From contig NZ_LYPL01000002.1 of the NCBI RefSeq assembly GCF_001662075.1, forward strand, positions 434,001-498,000: a DNA stretch of 64,000 bases. The letters run 5' to 3'. The notes under the pieces are model-generated. The model had not been told where the DNA came from. It did no database searches and saw only the letters and a list, made by a program, of their open reading frames with translations. Below are positions 27,462 through 37,181 of the stretch, in pieces. A program made the translations under genes and the position numbers. Every line of letters starts with the position of its first letter. Within the stretch, counting starts at the first letter, position 1. This stretch comes from Rhizobium bangladeshense (GTDB lineage: Bacteria > Pseudomonadota > Alphaproteobacteria > Rhizobiales > Rhizobiaceae).

Positions 27462-29504
27462 CTATCGCATGATGGTCTGGCGAAGGAAGCTGTAACCCAT
27501 CGCCGCGCGGGCGGCGCGCTCTTGCGAATCGCCGTCGCCGCCATGTCCGCCGAGGCCGAATTCATGGAAGAGCGGCTTGTGTCCTTCCTCCTCCAGCCGC
27601 GCGGCAAAGCGGCGTGCATGCGAGGGGTGCACACGGTCGTCATTGGTGGAGCTTTCGATATAGATCGGCGGATAGGCGATCTCGCTCGCCGGCCTGACAT
27701 TGTGAAGCGGCGAATAACCGAGCATGAAGTCCCGATCCACCTGGACCTCCGGATCGCCATATTCGTCCATCCAGGCCTGCCCTGCGCTGAACAGGTGGAA
27801 GCGGGTCATATCGAGCACCGGCACCTGGCACCAGATCGCGCCGAAATCGTGCGGATAGCGCGTCAGCATTACGCCGGTCAGCAGGCCGCCATTGCTGCCG
27901 CCCTGGCAGGCGATCCGCGACGGCACGGTGTAGCCGCGGGCGACGAGATCGCGGGCGATGGCGACGAAATCGGAAAAGGCCCGGTCTCGCCCCTGCCGTT
28001 TGGCGCTGCGATACCAGTCAGGCCCGAATTCGCCGCCGCCGCGGATATAAGCCTGTACATAGGCGCCGCCTTGCTCAAGCCAGCGACCTGTCACGCCGGA
28101 ATAATTCGGCGACAGCGCAACGTCGAAGCCGCCATAACCGTAGATCAGCACCGGCAGCGCGCCCTTGGTCCACTGTCTCGGCAGGACCAGCCGATAGGCA
28201 ACCCTCGTTCCGTCTTCGGAAACCGCCTCCAGCAGCTCGGACGACATGCCGGTCGCATCGAAATAGCTCGGCGCCACGGCGTTGAACACCGGCGCGGGCT
28301 CTCTGCTGCGATCGGAGAGTTCGAGGCGATAGCAGGTGGGTGGCTGCAGGAAACCCTGGCCGACGATGTAGAGCGTGTCGTCGCCGAGATGCAGATCCGC
28401 ATAGAGCGGCCTGAAATGAGCCGTCTGCATATCCGCCGGCAGTGCGATTTCCCGCTGTTCGGCATCGGGCTTCGTCAGGTCGAGCACCAGGAGCCGCGGG
28501 CGCAGCCGGTCGGAGACGATGAACACGCACCACTCGCGCATCAGCATCATCTGCGAGATCGACTGGCCTTCACCGGGTTGAAACAAGATCCGCTCCGGCC
28601 CGAGCGGAACTGTCTCAGAGTTCGGATCGAAGCGCTGCAGCACCAGGCTGCCTGTCGGAACGCGCTCATCGGTCTTTGCCCGCCAGAGGCAGTGATCGTG
28701 GTTGAACTGAAAGTCCGCCTCTTTGGGCAGGTCGATGCGCCGCTGCCTGCCGTCATCGGATATCAGGTAGGCGCTGGCGACACCGATCTCGTGCGCGGCG
28801 ACGAAGATGTCGATCAAGCCGACATCCGCCGAGCCGCCCGACAGGGCAGAGTCGATAACGAGATTGAAGCCATAGACGTCTTCGTCGGCGGCTTCGAAGA
28901 GGATGGCGGCATCTTCCGGGCGCTGCCCGCGCTTTAATCGCCGACCGACGCGCGGCCATCCCGAACGGGTCGCCGAAAATCGGTCGATCGAACCGAAATA
29001 GCAGATCTCGTCGCGGCTTAGCCAATTGGCATGCGATCGCGCCGCCGGCGTATCGAAGCCGCCCGTCACGATCTGTTTCCTCTCGGCGTCGAATTCGAAC
29101 AGGCGGACAAGGTCTGAGCCGCCGTCCGAAAGCGTGAGCAGCACGCGCGTCGGTTCCCAGGGGCAGGTGACGACGCCGCGCCAGGTCCAGCGCTTGCCTT
29201 CGCCGAGGCAGAAGGCGTCGAGATCGAAGACCTCCTCCCAATCGGCCTCCGGCAACGGCTGCTGATCGGCCGGCAGGCGCAGCCAGACGCCGAGCGGATT
29301 GTCCTTGGACTGGCGGAAATCGAACAGCCACGCGCCGCGGCGCATCGGCACGATCAGCCGGTCCTGTCGCTCGATCAGCGTCTTGATGGCGTCGCGATCC
29401 CTGGCGAATTCCGGGGTTCGCAATGCCGCGTCCGAAAGCGCATTGCGTTCGGTGACGAACTGGCGGGTGCGCGGATCCTCGTCCGTTTCGAGATGAAGGT
29501 TCAT
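27462..29504 (-). CDS. Prolyl oligopeptidase family serine peptidase (S9A)
   Basis: A cytosolic-type oligopeptidase of about 680 residues: an N-terminal beta-propeller domain and a C-terminal alpha/beta hydrolase. The catalytic serine is about S537 in CQGGSNGG, the aspartate lies in SSTNDDRVHP (about 622) and the histidine is about H654 in GLGGHGG. No signal peptide is seen. I took the ATG at 29504 (MNLHLETDEDPRTRQ); an upstream start at 29534 would add 10 residues. Closest types are prolyl oligopeptidase-like enzymes rather than PtrB. It ends 92 bases before the galactose dehydrogenase start. Confidence 0.85.
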   Translation of the reverse strand: MNLHLETDEDPRTRQFVTERNALSDAALRTPEFARDRDAIKTLIERQDRLIVPMRRGAWLFDFRQSKDNPLGVWLRLPADQQPLPEADWEEVFDLDAFCLGEGKRWTWRGVVTCPWEPTRVLLTLSDGGSDLVRLFEFDAERKQIVTGGFDTPAARSHANWLSRDEICYFGSIDRFSATRSGWPRVGRRLKRGQRPEDAAILFEAADEDVYGFNLVIDSALSGGSADVGLIDIFVAAHEIGVASAYLISDDGRQRRIDLPKEADFQFNHDHCLWRAKTDERVPTGSLVLQRFDPNSETVPLGPERILFQPGEGQSISQMMLMREWCVFIVSDRLRPRLLVLDLTKPDAEQREIALPADMQTAHFRPLYADLHLGDDTLYIVGQGFLQPPTCYRLELSDRSREPAPVFNAVAPSYFDATGMSSELLEAVSEDGTRVAYRLVLPRQWTKGALPVLIYGYGGFDVALSPNYSGVTGRWLEQGGAYVQAYIRGGGEFGPDWYRSAKRQGRDRAFSDFVAIARDLVARGYTVPSRIACQGGSNGGLLTGVMLTRYPHDFGAIWCQVPVLDMTRFHLFSAGQAWMDEYGDPEVQVDRDFMLGYSPLHNVRPASEIAYPPIYIESSTNDDRVHPSHARRFAARLEEEGHKPLFHEFGLGGHGGDGDSQERAARAAMGYSFLRQTIMR

Positions 29505-29767
29505 GTCTGATCGGCCGGCTCCTATTGGCGTCACACAGGTCTAGCGCAAAATACCGATATACGTCAGCGGTTTTCGGACGACATCATGCTCCGACTGTTC
29601 ACGTGGCTTAGGCGTTGCCACGGGTGCGGAGGGATTGGTTTATGTTTCAAATGCAGAAAGAGCACAGGCTCAACATTCAGACCAGATGACTTCCGAGGCC
29701 TATATTGTCCTCAGAGAGCCGCTCGCACCAGGCTCTCATTGCCCGAGTTCTGCACTATGAGCTCTTT
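29505..29767. other. Low-GC intergenic region
   Basis: About 263 bases with lower GC than the surroundings. Short open frames exist on both strands but none has a ribosome site or protein-like composition. I see nothing definite here. Confidence 0.5.
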
Positions 29768-30168
29768 TCAGCGCGTCGCATCCCCAAGCTCTTTCACAGC
29801 AGTCGATGCCCATTCCTGTACCTGTTGGTCGGACATCGCTAATTTGGGGTTGCCGTCTTGAGCGAGCAGTTTCAGCTGGCGCCCTCCAATCGTGTGATCG
29901 CTGCCCCAACGTCGGTGTAGGCTTCTGTTCCTGGGTTGCATCCCTGCTTCTCGATGTATCCAAGAAACCGTGGACGCATCGGTTTTGGTTCAGCTCCGCA
30001 GTATCTTTCCGCGAGAAAATGAATGACCAGCGCGTATTCAAGCCCCATGAATCGCAACTCGACCGATTCGTTCGGCCTGATACTGTTTCTGCAAAAATTT
30101 GTAGATTCAGCATTGGCGGCAACGAGCGGTACCAAAGCTAACACCGCGCCACAAAGATAGCGAAACAA
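29768..30168 (-). pseudogene. Small secreted hypothetical protein with a frameshift
   Basis: From a TTG at 30168 with AAGGAG ten bases upstream, the frame encodes a signal peptide (MFRYLCGAVLALVPLVAANA) and a mature part with three cysteines and no recognised domain. It stops at 29872 after RLEGAS. Adding one G to the GGG run at 29882-29884 continues the frame as RLEGRQLKLLAQDGNPKLA and on to a TGA at 29768-29770, giving 133 residues in all. The extension looks protein-like and carries no stop for 36 codons. Either the gene is broken, it is an error in the read, or the short form is native. The family is unknown to me and the base composition differs from neighbours. Confidence 0.6.
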
Positions 30169-30245
30169 AACACTTTTTCTCCTTGAATTCTTCGACCATA
30201 AAACGAGGCATTCTGGTACAATCAATGGCCGGCTAAGGTCATTCC

Positions 30246-31088
30246 TTACCGGGTCATCACGAAATCAGCCGAAGCGACGAGATTGGCCGGCGCCTGGAGC
30301 TTTTTGAACTTCAGGGTCACGACCTTATAGCCTTCTCCCTCCAGGGTCGACAGCAGGGTCGGCAGCATCGTCGCCGTGCGCTTGTGGATGTCATGCATGA
30401 GAATGATGCCATGGCCGCGCTTGTGCAACTGGTCCATCGTCCGCTGCGTTACGGAGGCCGGCGTCGTGGTGAAATAGTCCTTGCTGTCGATGTCGACATC
30501 CATGATCACCATGTCGCGCATGGCGATCGCGGCCCGCAGCCTGTGGCTCTCGGAAAGATAGGGGAAGCGGAAGAAGGAGACATCGCTTCCCGTCGCCTTG
30601 GTCACCGCCAATTGGCCTTTTATCACCTCCGCCATCGCCGCGTCGAAACTCAGCGAGCTGAGGTCGGCATGGTCATAGGTATGGCTGCCGATCGTGTTGC
30701 CGTCCATCGCCACCTTGCGGGCAAGCGCCGGGTGCATCTCGGCCATGGCGCCGACCATCATGAAGGCGCCCTTGACGCCGAACTGGTCGAGGATCGCCAG
30801 CACCTCGTCGGTCCGGCCTGGGATCGGGCCGTCGTCGAAGCTCAGGATCACTTCCTTGTCCAGCAGCTTGAGATCGGCGAGCGAGGAGACCTCCAGCGTC
30901 CGTCCAGCCAGATGGTGCCAGCCGGTCATGCGCGGCGCCGCTTCGTCGTCGGTATAGGCGAGTTTGCGCTCCTCGGGGGCAATCACCGAGGAGGTCTTGA
31001 TCGATGTGTCGGGGGCTTGTCTGGTCGTGCTGCAGGCGGAGAGGGCGGCCGTAAGCGCGATGCAGGCCAGGACGAAAAAGCGATGCAT
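30246..31088 (-). CDS. Lipoprotein polysaccharide deacetylase (NodB domain)
   Basis: A 280-residue carbohydrate esterase family 4 protein. The N-terminus is a lipoprotein signal with lipobox LSAC and acylated C19. The NodB domain has SFDDGP with the catalytic and metal aspartates D85-D86, metal histidines H136 and H140 in GSHTYDH, and a late HDIHKRT motif, so an active site is plausible. It would act in the periplasm on N-acetyl groups of peptidoglycan or exopolysaccharide; the substrate is unknown. It stands alone between the low-GC gap and the ABC-F gene. Confidence 0.85.
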   Translation of the reverse strand: MHRFFVLACIALTAALSACSTTRQAPDTSIKTSSVIAPEERKLAYTDDEAAPRMTGWHHLAGRTLEVSSLADLKLLDKEVILSFDDGPIPGRTDEVLAILDQFGVKGAFMMVGAMAEMHPALARKVAMDGNTIGSHTYDHADLSSLSFDAAMAEVIKGQLAVTKATGSDVSFFRFPYLSESHRLRAAIAMRDMVIMDVDIDSKDYFTTTPASVTQRTMDQLHKRGHGIILMHDIHKRTATMLPTLLSTLEGEGYKVVTLKFKKLQAPANLVASADFVMTR

Positions 31089-31216
31089 GGAAAGGGCTCA
31101 ACAAATCGGTAATGAATGTTGAGACAACCTTTCGAATTATGGTTAACGATCGGTTGAGATCGCCGGGAATTGTCGTGATGCGCGCCACTTCGCCGCCCTT
31201 TCGACTGGGATTGTGG

Positions 31217-33100
31217 CTATCCCGCCATCGCCTCTTCGTATTCCGACGACAGCATCAGCCATTCTTCCTCGGCAGCAGCGAGTTTTGCCGCGGCCTCGCC
31301 GCGCTGCTTTGCCTTTTCGGCGGCCTTGGCGGGCGTTTTCTCGTAGAGAGCGGGATTTGCAAGTTCCGCGTCAAGCGCCTGAATCTGTTTCTCCAGCTTC
31401 GCCGTCAAGGATTCGATTTCGTTGATCTTTTTCTTCAGCGGCGTCAGCGAAGCGCGCCTCTCCGCATTGAGCTTGCGTTGATCGGCCTTGGAGGTCGCAT
31501 CGTCAGCCGGCTGCGGCTTTTCTTCTTTTTTTTTGCCGGAGGCGACGATCAGGTCACGATATTCGTCCATATCGCCTTCGAAGGCGGTGACGGTGCCGCC
31601 GTTGACCAGCCACAGTCGGTCGACCGTCGCCTCGATGAGGTGACGGTCGTGCGAGATCAGGATGACGGCGCCTTCGTAATCGTTCAGAGCCTCGATCAGT
31701 GCGCGGCGGCTGTCGATGTCGAGATGGTTGGTCGGTTCGTCGAGAATGAGCAGGTTCGGCCCATGGAAGGCGGCAAGGCCCATCAGCAGGCGGGCCTTTT
31801 CACCGCCGGAAAGATCCTTGGCCGCCGTCGACATCTTCTCGGTCGCCAGTCCCATCTGGGCTACACGGGCGCGCACTTTGGCCTCCGGGTCGCCAGGCAT
31901 CAGCCGCCGCACATGCTCCACCGCCGACTGCTCAGGGATGAGGTCGTCGAGCTGGTGCTGCGCGAAAAAGCCGATCTTCAGGGAGGGTGCGAGCTTCACT
32001 TCGCCACTCTCCGGGGCAAGCCTGCCGGAGATGAATTTCGCGAAGGTCGATTTGCCGTTTCCGTTCGAACCGAGCAGGGCAATGCGATCGTCATTGTCGA
32101 TGCGCAGATTGAGGTTCTTCAGGATCGGCTTGCCCGGCTGGTAGCCGACGGCGCCGCCCTGGACCGCGACGATCGGCGAGGCCGGTTGCTTTTCGGGCTC
32201 GGGAAAGGTGATCGGCTGTACGTGGTCCTCGATGACGGCCGCAACCGTGCCCATGCGCTCGAGGGCCTTGACGCGCGACTGCGCCTGCCGGGCCTTGGAG
32301 GCCTTGGCCTTGAAGCGATCGATGAAGCTCTGCAGATGTTTGCGCGCCGCCTCGTTCTTGGCCTTGGCCTTCGTCTGCAGTTCGTCGGCTTCCGCTTTCT
32401 GCCGCTCGAACTGGTCGTAATTGCCGCGGTAGAAGGTGAGCTTTCTCTGGTCGAGATGGACGATGGAATTGACCGCGTTGTTCAAGAGATCGCGGTCGTG
32501 GCTGATGATAATGACCGTATGGGGATAGCGGCGGATGTAATCCTCCAGCCACATCGTGCCTTCGAGGTCGAGATAGTTGGTCGGCTCGTCGAGCAGAAGC
32601 AGGTCCGGCTCAGCAAACAGCACGGCGGCGAGCGCTACGCGCATGCGCCAGCCGCCGGAGAATGAGGAGGCGGGACGGGCTTGCGCGTCCCTGTCGAAGC
32701 CGAGGCCGGCGAGAATGCTCGCGGCGCGCGCTTCGGCCGAATGCGCATCGATATCGACGAGGCGCATCTGGATTTCGGCGATGCGGTGCGGATCGCTTGC
32801 CGTTTCTGCTTCGGCAAGCAGGGCTGCGCGTTCCTTGTCGGCGGCAAGCACGATCTCGATCAGCGGCTGCTCGGTCCCCGGCGCTTCCTGGGCCACCTGG
32901 CCGATGCGCGCAGCCTTCGGGATCGAAACCGACCCGGTCTCCGAGCCGAGATCGCCGGTAATGACACGAAACAGCGTGGATTTACCGGCGCCGTTGCGGC
33001 CGACGAGGCCGGCCTTTGTGCCCGACGGCAGCGACAGGCTGGCATTGTCGAGAAGCAGGCGCCCGGCGATGCGGGCGGAAATTTCGGTGAGCGTGATCAT
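31217..33100 (-). CDS. ABC-F family ATP-binding protein
   Basis: A soluble protein of 627 residues with two ABC domains and no membrane segment: Walker A GRNGAGKS at 34-41 and GSNGNGKST in the second half, signature motifs FSGGW and LSGGEKA, and the ABC-F linker between the domains. The C-terminus is a charged coiled-coil extension. Members act on ribosomes (EttA, Uup, YheS types); this resembles YheS/Uup more than EttA, but I cannot place it firmly. The ATG at 33100 begins MITLTEISARIAGRLLLDNA. Confidence 0.88.
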   Translation of the reverse strand: MITLTEISARIAGRLLLDNASLSLPSGTKAGLVGRNGAGKSTLFRVITGDLGSETGSVSIPKAARIGQVAQEAPGTEQPLIEIVLAADKERAALLAEAETASDPHRIAEIQMRLVDIDAHSAEARAASILAGLGFDRDAQARPASSFSGGWRMRVALAAVLFAEPDLLLLDEPTNYLDLEGTMWLEDYIRRYPHTVIIISHDRDLLNNAVNSIVHLDQRKLTFYRGNYDQFERQKAEADELQTKAKAKNEAARKHLQSFIDRFKAKASKARQAQSRVKALERMGTVAAVIEDHVQPITFPEPEKQPASPIVAVQGGAVGYQPGKPILKNLNLRIDNDDRIALLGSNGNGKSTFAKFISGRLAPESGEVKLAPSLKIGFFAQHQLDDLIPEQSAVEHVRRLMPGDPEAKVRARVAQMGLATEKMSTAAKDLSGGEKARLLMGLAAFHGPNLLILDEPTNHLDIDSRRALIEALNDYEGAVILISHDRHLIEATVDRLWLVNGGTVTAFEGDMDEYRDLIVASGKKKEEKPQPADDATSKADQRKLNAERRASLTPLKKKINEIESLTAKLEKQIQALDAELANPALYEKTPAKAAEKAKQRGEAAAKLAAAEEEWLMLSSEYEEAMAG

Positions 33101-33209
33101 GGCCGGCGTTTTGGCCGAAAGCGCCCGCCAAGGCAAGAGCGCTTGGCGCCGGTCAGCTTGCTTGCCCGCCCTGCAAGCCTCTTATCCGCCGCAAGAGATC
33201 GAATCCGCC

Positions 33210-34256
33210 TCAGCGGCCGAAGGCCTGCACCGGCTGGCGAGGGTTCGATTGAGCGGCGAGAAGGGCGACGCGGGCGTTGGCCTGCAATTGCCCTGGTGTT
33301 GCCGCGTCCGTGCTGAGCGCCACGCCGACCGAGATGGTCAGCCTGCCGCTACCACCCTTGTCTGAGGTCGCGAAGACCAGATTGTCTTCGACGGAGGTGC
33401 GCAGACGCTCGGCAATCGCCATCGCATCCTGCATGCAGACATTGGAAAACAGCAGGGCGAATTCGTCCGCCTCGGTGCGGGCGACGAAGTCGTTCTTCTT
33501 GACCGACTTTTGGAAGAGACCGGCGAGCTTCTTCAGGAGCTTGTTGCCTGCCGGCGTGCCATATCTCTCATTGAGATCGGTGAAATTGTCGACATCGACC
33601 ATGACGAGCGCACTGCCGGCGGCACCCTCTTCACGCTCGTAGAGGTCGGCGACCACGCGGTTGAGTGCGATGCGATTGGGAAGTCCGGTGATCCTGTCGG
33701 CGACGGCGGCCGCCTGCATCGCCGAAATGCCGCGCTCGAGCGTTTCCAGCCTCTTGATGTCATCCGCCAGCCTGGCGCCGATTTGCATCTCCGCCGCCGA
33801 CACGCTCGTCAGCGAGGCCGAGAGATAGTCGAGCTCGCCGATGAAGGCGGCAAGGCTCTGGTCTTCATGACCGGAGACGGATTTCAGGATCGTGTCGCAG
33901 GCGCGCGCGAACGCGTCGCGGTGCCGCAGCCCTTCGGCAAGCCTCTCCGCCACCTCGCGCAGCAACCGGCTCGCCTCGTTCCGTGACGTCTCGCCCGCCA
34001 GCCCACAATGGCCGACGAGGCGGTATTTCAGCCCGAGTTCGTCGAGCATCGCTTGTTGCGGGTGAGGTCCGAGGGCGGCGATATCCTGTGCGAGGCCTCC
34101 GTTGAGCCCGACGATCGCCTCATGGAAGAGCTCGTAATTGCGCGGCAGCCCGGCGACGTTGAGACGCGCCATGTGCTGGGCGATCTTCTGGATGTCCGCG
34201 ATCGGCCCAGGGCGCGTCTCGCGCGGCACCAGTGCGTTTGCGCTTGCATTCGGCAT
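33210..34256 (-). CDS. Degenerate GGDEF-domain protein
   Basis: A 348-residue cytoplasmic protein. Residues 1-180 are helical and of no recognised domain; 185-345 form a GGDEF fold with DRITGLPNRIALN, VDVDNFTDLNERYG and ISVGVA. The signature reads TEADEF (261-266) where active cyclases have GGDEF or GGEEF, and the usual Lys after DxF in the substrate helix is Thr. It is therefore probably not an active diguanylate cyclase and may bind nucleotide or act as a regulator. GAGGGA lies five bases upstream of the ATG. Confidence 0.85.
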   Translation of the reverse strand: MPNASANALVPRETRPGPIADIQKIAQHMARLNVAGLPRNYELFHEAIVGLNGGLAQDIAALGPHPQQAMLDELGLKYRLVGHCGLAGETSRNEASRLLREVAERLAEGLRHRDAFARACDTILKSVSGHEDQSLAAFIGELDYLSASLTSVSAAEMQIGARLADDIKRLETLERGISAMQAAAVADRITGLPNRIALNRVVADLYEREEGAAGSALVMVDVDNFTDLNERYGTPAGNKLLKKLAGLFQKSVKKNDFVARTEADEFALLFSNVCMQDAMAIAERLRTSVEDNLVFATSDKGGSGRLTISVGVALSTDAATPGQLQANARVALLAAQSNPRQPVQAFGR

Positions 34257-34398
34257 GACGATCCCTCGCGGCCCCGGCCCTTTCCGTCATTCCGCTATGC
34301 CCGCAAGCTTTTAAAAGAGGCTGAATCTCTGGATGGGAAGCGCTGGATTCCAGGGCCAACCGGTAAAGGCGGTTAATGCCCTGTTGACGCCGAGACGC

Positions 34399-34908
34399 TC
34401 ACATCCACTCGCGGCCCTCGCTGCGCAGGAAATAGATCAGGTCGAGCCCGAGGCTCGGCTTGCCGAGCGCCGTCAGCGTCATGTGGCACTGGCCGCGATG
34501 GTGGGTCTGGTGGTTGAAGAGATGCGAGAGCGCGGTCCACAGCGGCTGGGTCATCACGATCGGTTGGCTCACCGGCGAGTAGGTAAAGTTGGCAGCAAGG
34601 CTTGTCTCGTCGAGCGTACCCGTCCAGGCGATGATCCGCTCGTCCTCTGCCTTGCGCGCAACGGCAAGTGCATCGAACGCCTCGAAAAGCACGGCATCGA
34701 GGCTCGTCGGCGCCTCACCGGTGCCGGTAAAGCGCTTCATCCATATTCGGTCGGCAACGAGCAGGTGGTTGAGGGTTCGATGCAGCGAGCCGAAGAAGGC
34801 GCCGCGGTCGCTGCGGAATTCCGCATCGCTGAGTTCGGCCGCCGCCGCATAGACCTGGGCATTGGCCCAGCGATTATAGGCGGCGAACATTCTGTATTGC
34901 CTGAGCAT
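34399..34908 (-). CDS. DinB family protein
   Basis: A 169-residue four-helix protein of the DinB/YfiT metal-binding superfamily. Histidines in NHLLVADRIW and NHQTHHRGQ form the usual metal triad. The ATG at 34908 has AGGAGG directly upstream; the open frame upstream of it lacks family similarity. Thiol-dependent transferase or hydrolase activity is typical of relatives; the substrate is unknown. It is divergent from the disrupted GST gene. Confidence 0.85.
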   Translation of the reverse strand: MLRQYRMFAAYNRWANAQVYAAAAELSDAEFRSDRGAFFGSLHRTLNHLLVADRIWMKRFTGTGEAPTSLDAVLFEAFDALAVARKAEDERIIAWTGTLDETSLAANFTYSPVSQPIVMTQPLWTALSHLFNHQTHHRGQCHMTLTALGKPSLGLDLIYFLRSEGREWM

Positions 34909-35046
34909 GCGCTCCTCCTGTCTTGGGAAGGGCAATCTAGCTTGCTTCCGCAGAAATCGCAGTGATGACGCCATGAAATTTCCTGATTTGATCGCAGGCG
35001 CGTTCTGTCGTCGAATGCAGGGAGTTGCGATCTCGAAAGGACTGTC

Positions 35047-35737
35047 ATGACCAGAGCTCTCTATTCCCTCTGCGGCGCCGATGAGCGGCGCTTCTTTTCG
35101 CCCCATTGCTGGAAGGCGGTGATGGCACTGGCGCATAAGGGGCTCGATTTCGAAGAGATTCCGACGACCTACGCCCGCATCCGCGAAATCGGCGGCGGTG
35201 TCTCGCCGACCTTGCCCGTCCTCGACGACAACGGCCGGCTGATCCCCGACAGTTTCGCCATCGCTCTCTATCTGGAGGAGGCCCTATCCGGAGCGGCCGT
35301 CGCTCTTCAACGGCGAGGGCGGCAAGGCGCTGTCGCGCATGGTGGAGGGCTATTCGCAGATGATCATCCATCCGGCGATCATGCGGATCGGGCTTCTCGA
35401 CATCCATGCGATCCTCGACGAGGGGGACAAGGCCTATTTCCGCGAAAGCCGCGAGGCTCGTCTTGGCAAATCGTTCGACGTCATTGCCGCTGACAGCGAG
35501 GCGGAGAAAGCCGCCTTCGGTGCCAAGCTGGAGCCGCTCCGGCACATGCTGAAGTTCCAGCCCTTCATCGGCGGTGAGACGCCGCTCTTTGCCGACTATA
35601 TCGTGTTCGGCGCGCTGCAATGGCTGCGCGTCTGCACCGGCCTTGCCATGCTGGCCGCCGACGATCCAGTTATGGTCTGGTTCGAACGCTGCCTCGATCT
35701 TCATGAAAGCCGCGGCCGGACTGTGACAGCGGCGTGA
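35047..35737 (+). pseudogene. Glutathione S-transferase family gene with a frameshift
   Basis: The first frame (35047 on) encodes a thioredoxin-like GST N-domain: SPHCWKAVMALAHKGLDFEEIP, VSPTLPVLDDNG and DSFAIALYLEE. At a CCC run (35282-35284) the GST sequence moves to the next frame, continuing AYPERPSLFNGEGGKALSRM and through the C-terminal helical domain to a TGA at 35737. Removing one C restores a 229-residue protein of normal GST length. As written the product is truncated with a nonsense tail to 35493. It may be a real mutation or a sequencing error. Confidence 0.85.
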
Positions 35738-35818
35738 AATTGCCTCTGGCCTCTTGTTTTCGGGCGTTGGGGCGGGTAAAGACCGCCCACTTTTCCCGAG
35801 AAAACAGAGGATTTGACT

Positions 35819-36241
<423 letters not shown>

Positions 36242-36286
36242 GGCCATAGGTCGGCATTCCCTTCCAATACCTTGAATTCACTCTCG

Positions 36287-36315
36287 AAAGCCGGGGCCTT
36301 CGCTCCGGCTTTTCT
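36287..36315 (+). terminator. Intrinsic terminator after ndk
   Basis: Stem 36287-36294 (AAAGCCGG) pairs with 36305-36312 (CCGGCTTT), extended inward by further pairs around a CTTC-type loop, and followed by a T-rich stretch. Confidence 0.85.
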
Positions 36316-36324
36316 ATTCCGGTT

Positions 36325-36681
36325 CTAGAGCCTTTCCTGGTTAGATTGAAGCTTTCTGCCGGAGCAGGTTTTCGTCAGGGCAGAGGCGATTGGCGATGGG
36401 CATACCCCAAGGTACGTCCGAGCCGATCGCCTCTGATCCTGGCTAGAGATGCCCGGCCCACCGGCCGCACCGCTTCGCCATGGCGAAGCGATCAGTGCGT
36501 CCGGCGATTTTCAGTCTTGCAGATTTGCCAGGCAAATCTGCGGGAGGGTTGGCTGAAACGGGCCGGCTGATCGACCGGCCGGCTTGGCCGTAGAGCTTGG
36601 CTACGACGCGTGCCGGCCGGTCGCCCATCCGACTCCGTTTGAGCCAACAGAATGCTTCAATTTAACCAGGAAAGGCTCTAG
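36325..36681. repeat. 357-bp palindrome-rich mosaic element
   Basis: Bounded by 28-base terminal inverted repeats (36325-36352 and 36654-36681, 27 of 28 matching) beginning CTAGAGCCTTTCCTGG. Inside are a perfect 20-bp palindrome (36471-36490), an 11-bp inverted repeat with a 1-base spacer (36519-36529 and 36531-36541) and a 13-of-14 inverted repeat (36381-36394 and 36422-36435). No transposase frame. The style matches rhizobial intergenic mosaic elements. The right end includes the stop codon of the neighbouring lipoprotein gene. Fills nearly all of the ndk-lipoprotein gap. Confidence 0.85.
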
Positions 36682-37181
36682 GCCGGGCATTTGTCGGTAT
36701 TCGAGAAATCGACGCTGCCGTCCGGCTTGAAGACCTCCGGGTTCTTGTCATAAAACGCACCCACGACGAGCGGCTTGCTCGGCAGCACGGTCTGGTCGAG
36801 GTCGGAGCGGAACTGCGTCTTCAATTCCTGCAGCACCTTACCGTCCTCGTCGACCAGCCGGATGCTGACGGAATAGGGACGGTCCTTGCGCACGCAATGC
36901 AGGCTTTCGCTCTGCAGCGCGATCTTATCGTCGATCGGGTAGATTTTCTGGTTCACCACCAGCGGCGCGCCGCCTTGAGGATTTTCAAATTCGGCGATGA
37001 TGACCGAGCCATCGGGAATGGGACCGGTCTTCTTCAGCGTCAGCAGATAGGTGGCGCTCGCCACCCGATAGTTGAAGACGAAAAGATGGCCGGTGACCTC
37101 GACCAGGTTTTCCGCCTGGCGCTGGCAGGCGGACAGCAGGAGGCCGATTGCCGCCGCTGTGACGATCAGATGTTTCCTCAT
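36678..37181 (-). CDS. Putative lipoprotein of unknown function
   Basis: 167 residues with a lipoprotein signal (MRKHLIVTAAAIGLLLSACQ, lipobox LSAC). The mature part is predicted mostly beta and contains two cysteines (LHCVRKD and the C-terminal DKCPA). I do not recognise a family. The ATG at 37181 overlaps the CGNR gene stop as ATGA and has a GAAGGAGG site, so the two genes form an operon. Its TAG stop (36678-36680) lies inside the terminal repeat of the mosaic element, so the natural C-terminus may have been altered by that insertion. Confidence 0.8.
   Translation of the reverse strand: MRKHLIVTAAAIGLLLSACQRQAENLVEVTGHLFVFNYRVASATYLLTLKKTGPIPDGSVIIAEFENPQGGAPLVVNQKIYPIDDKIALQSESLHCVRKDRPYSVSIRLVDEDGKVLQELKTQFRSDLDQTVLPSKPLVVGAFYDKNPEVFKPDGSVDFSNTDKCPA

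Noticed and set aside
29586..29861. 91-codon plus-strand frame in the low-GC gap
   Set aside because: No ribosome site, composition not protein-like, and it overlaps the end of the frameshifted secreted gene.
36325..36681. CRISPR array or attachment site in the repeat-rich gap
   Set aside because: Palindromes differ from one another and are not regularly spaced direct repeats; no cas, integrase or tRNA nearby.
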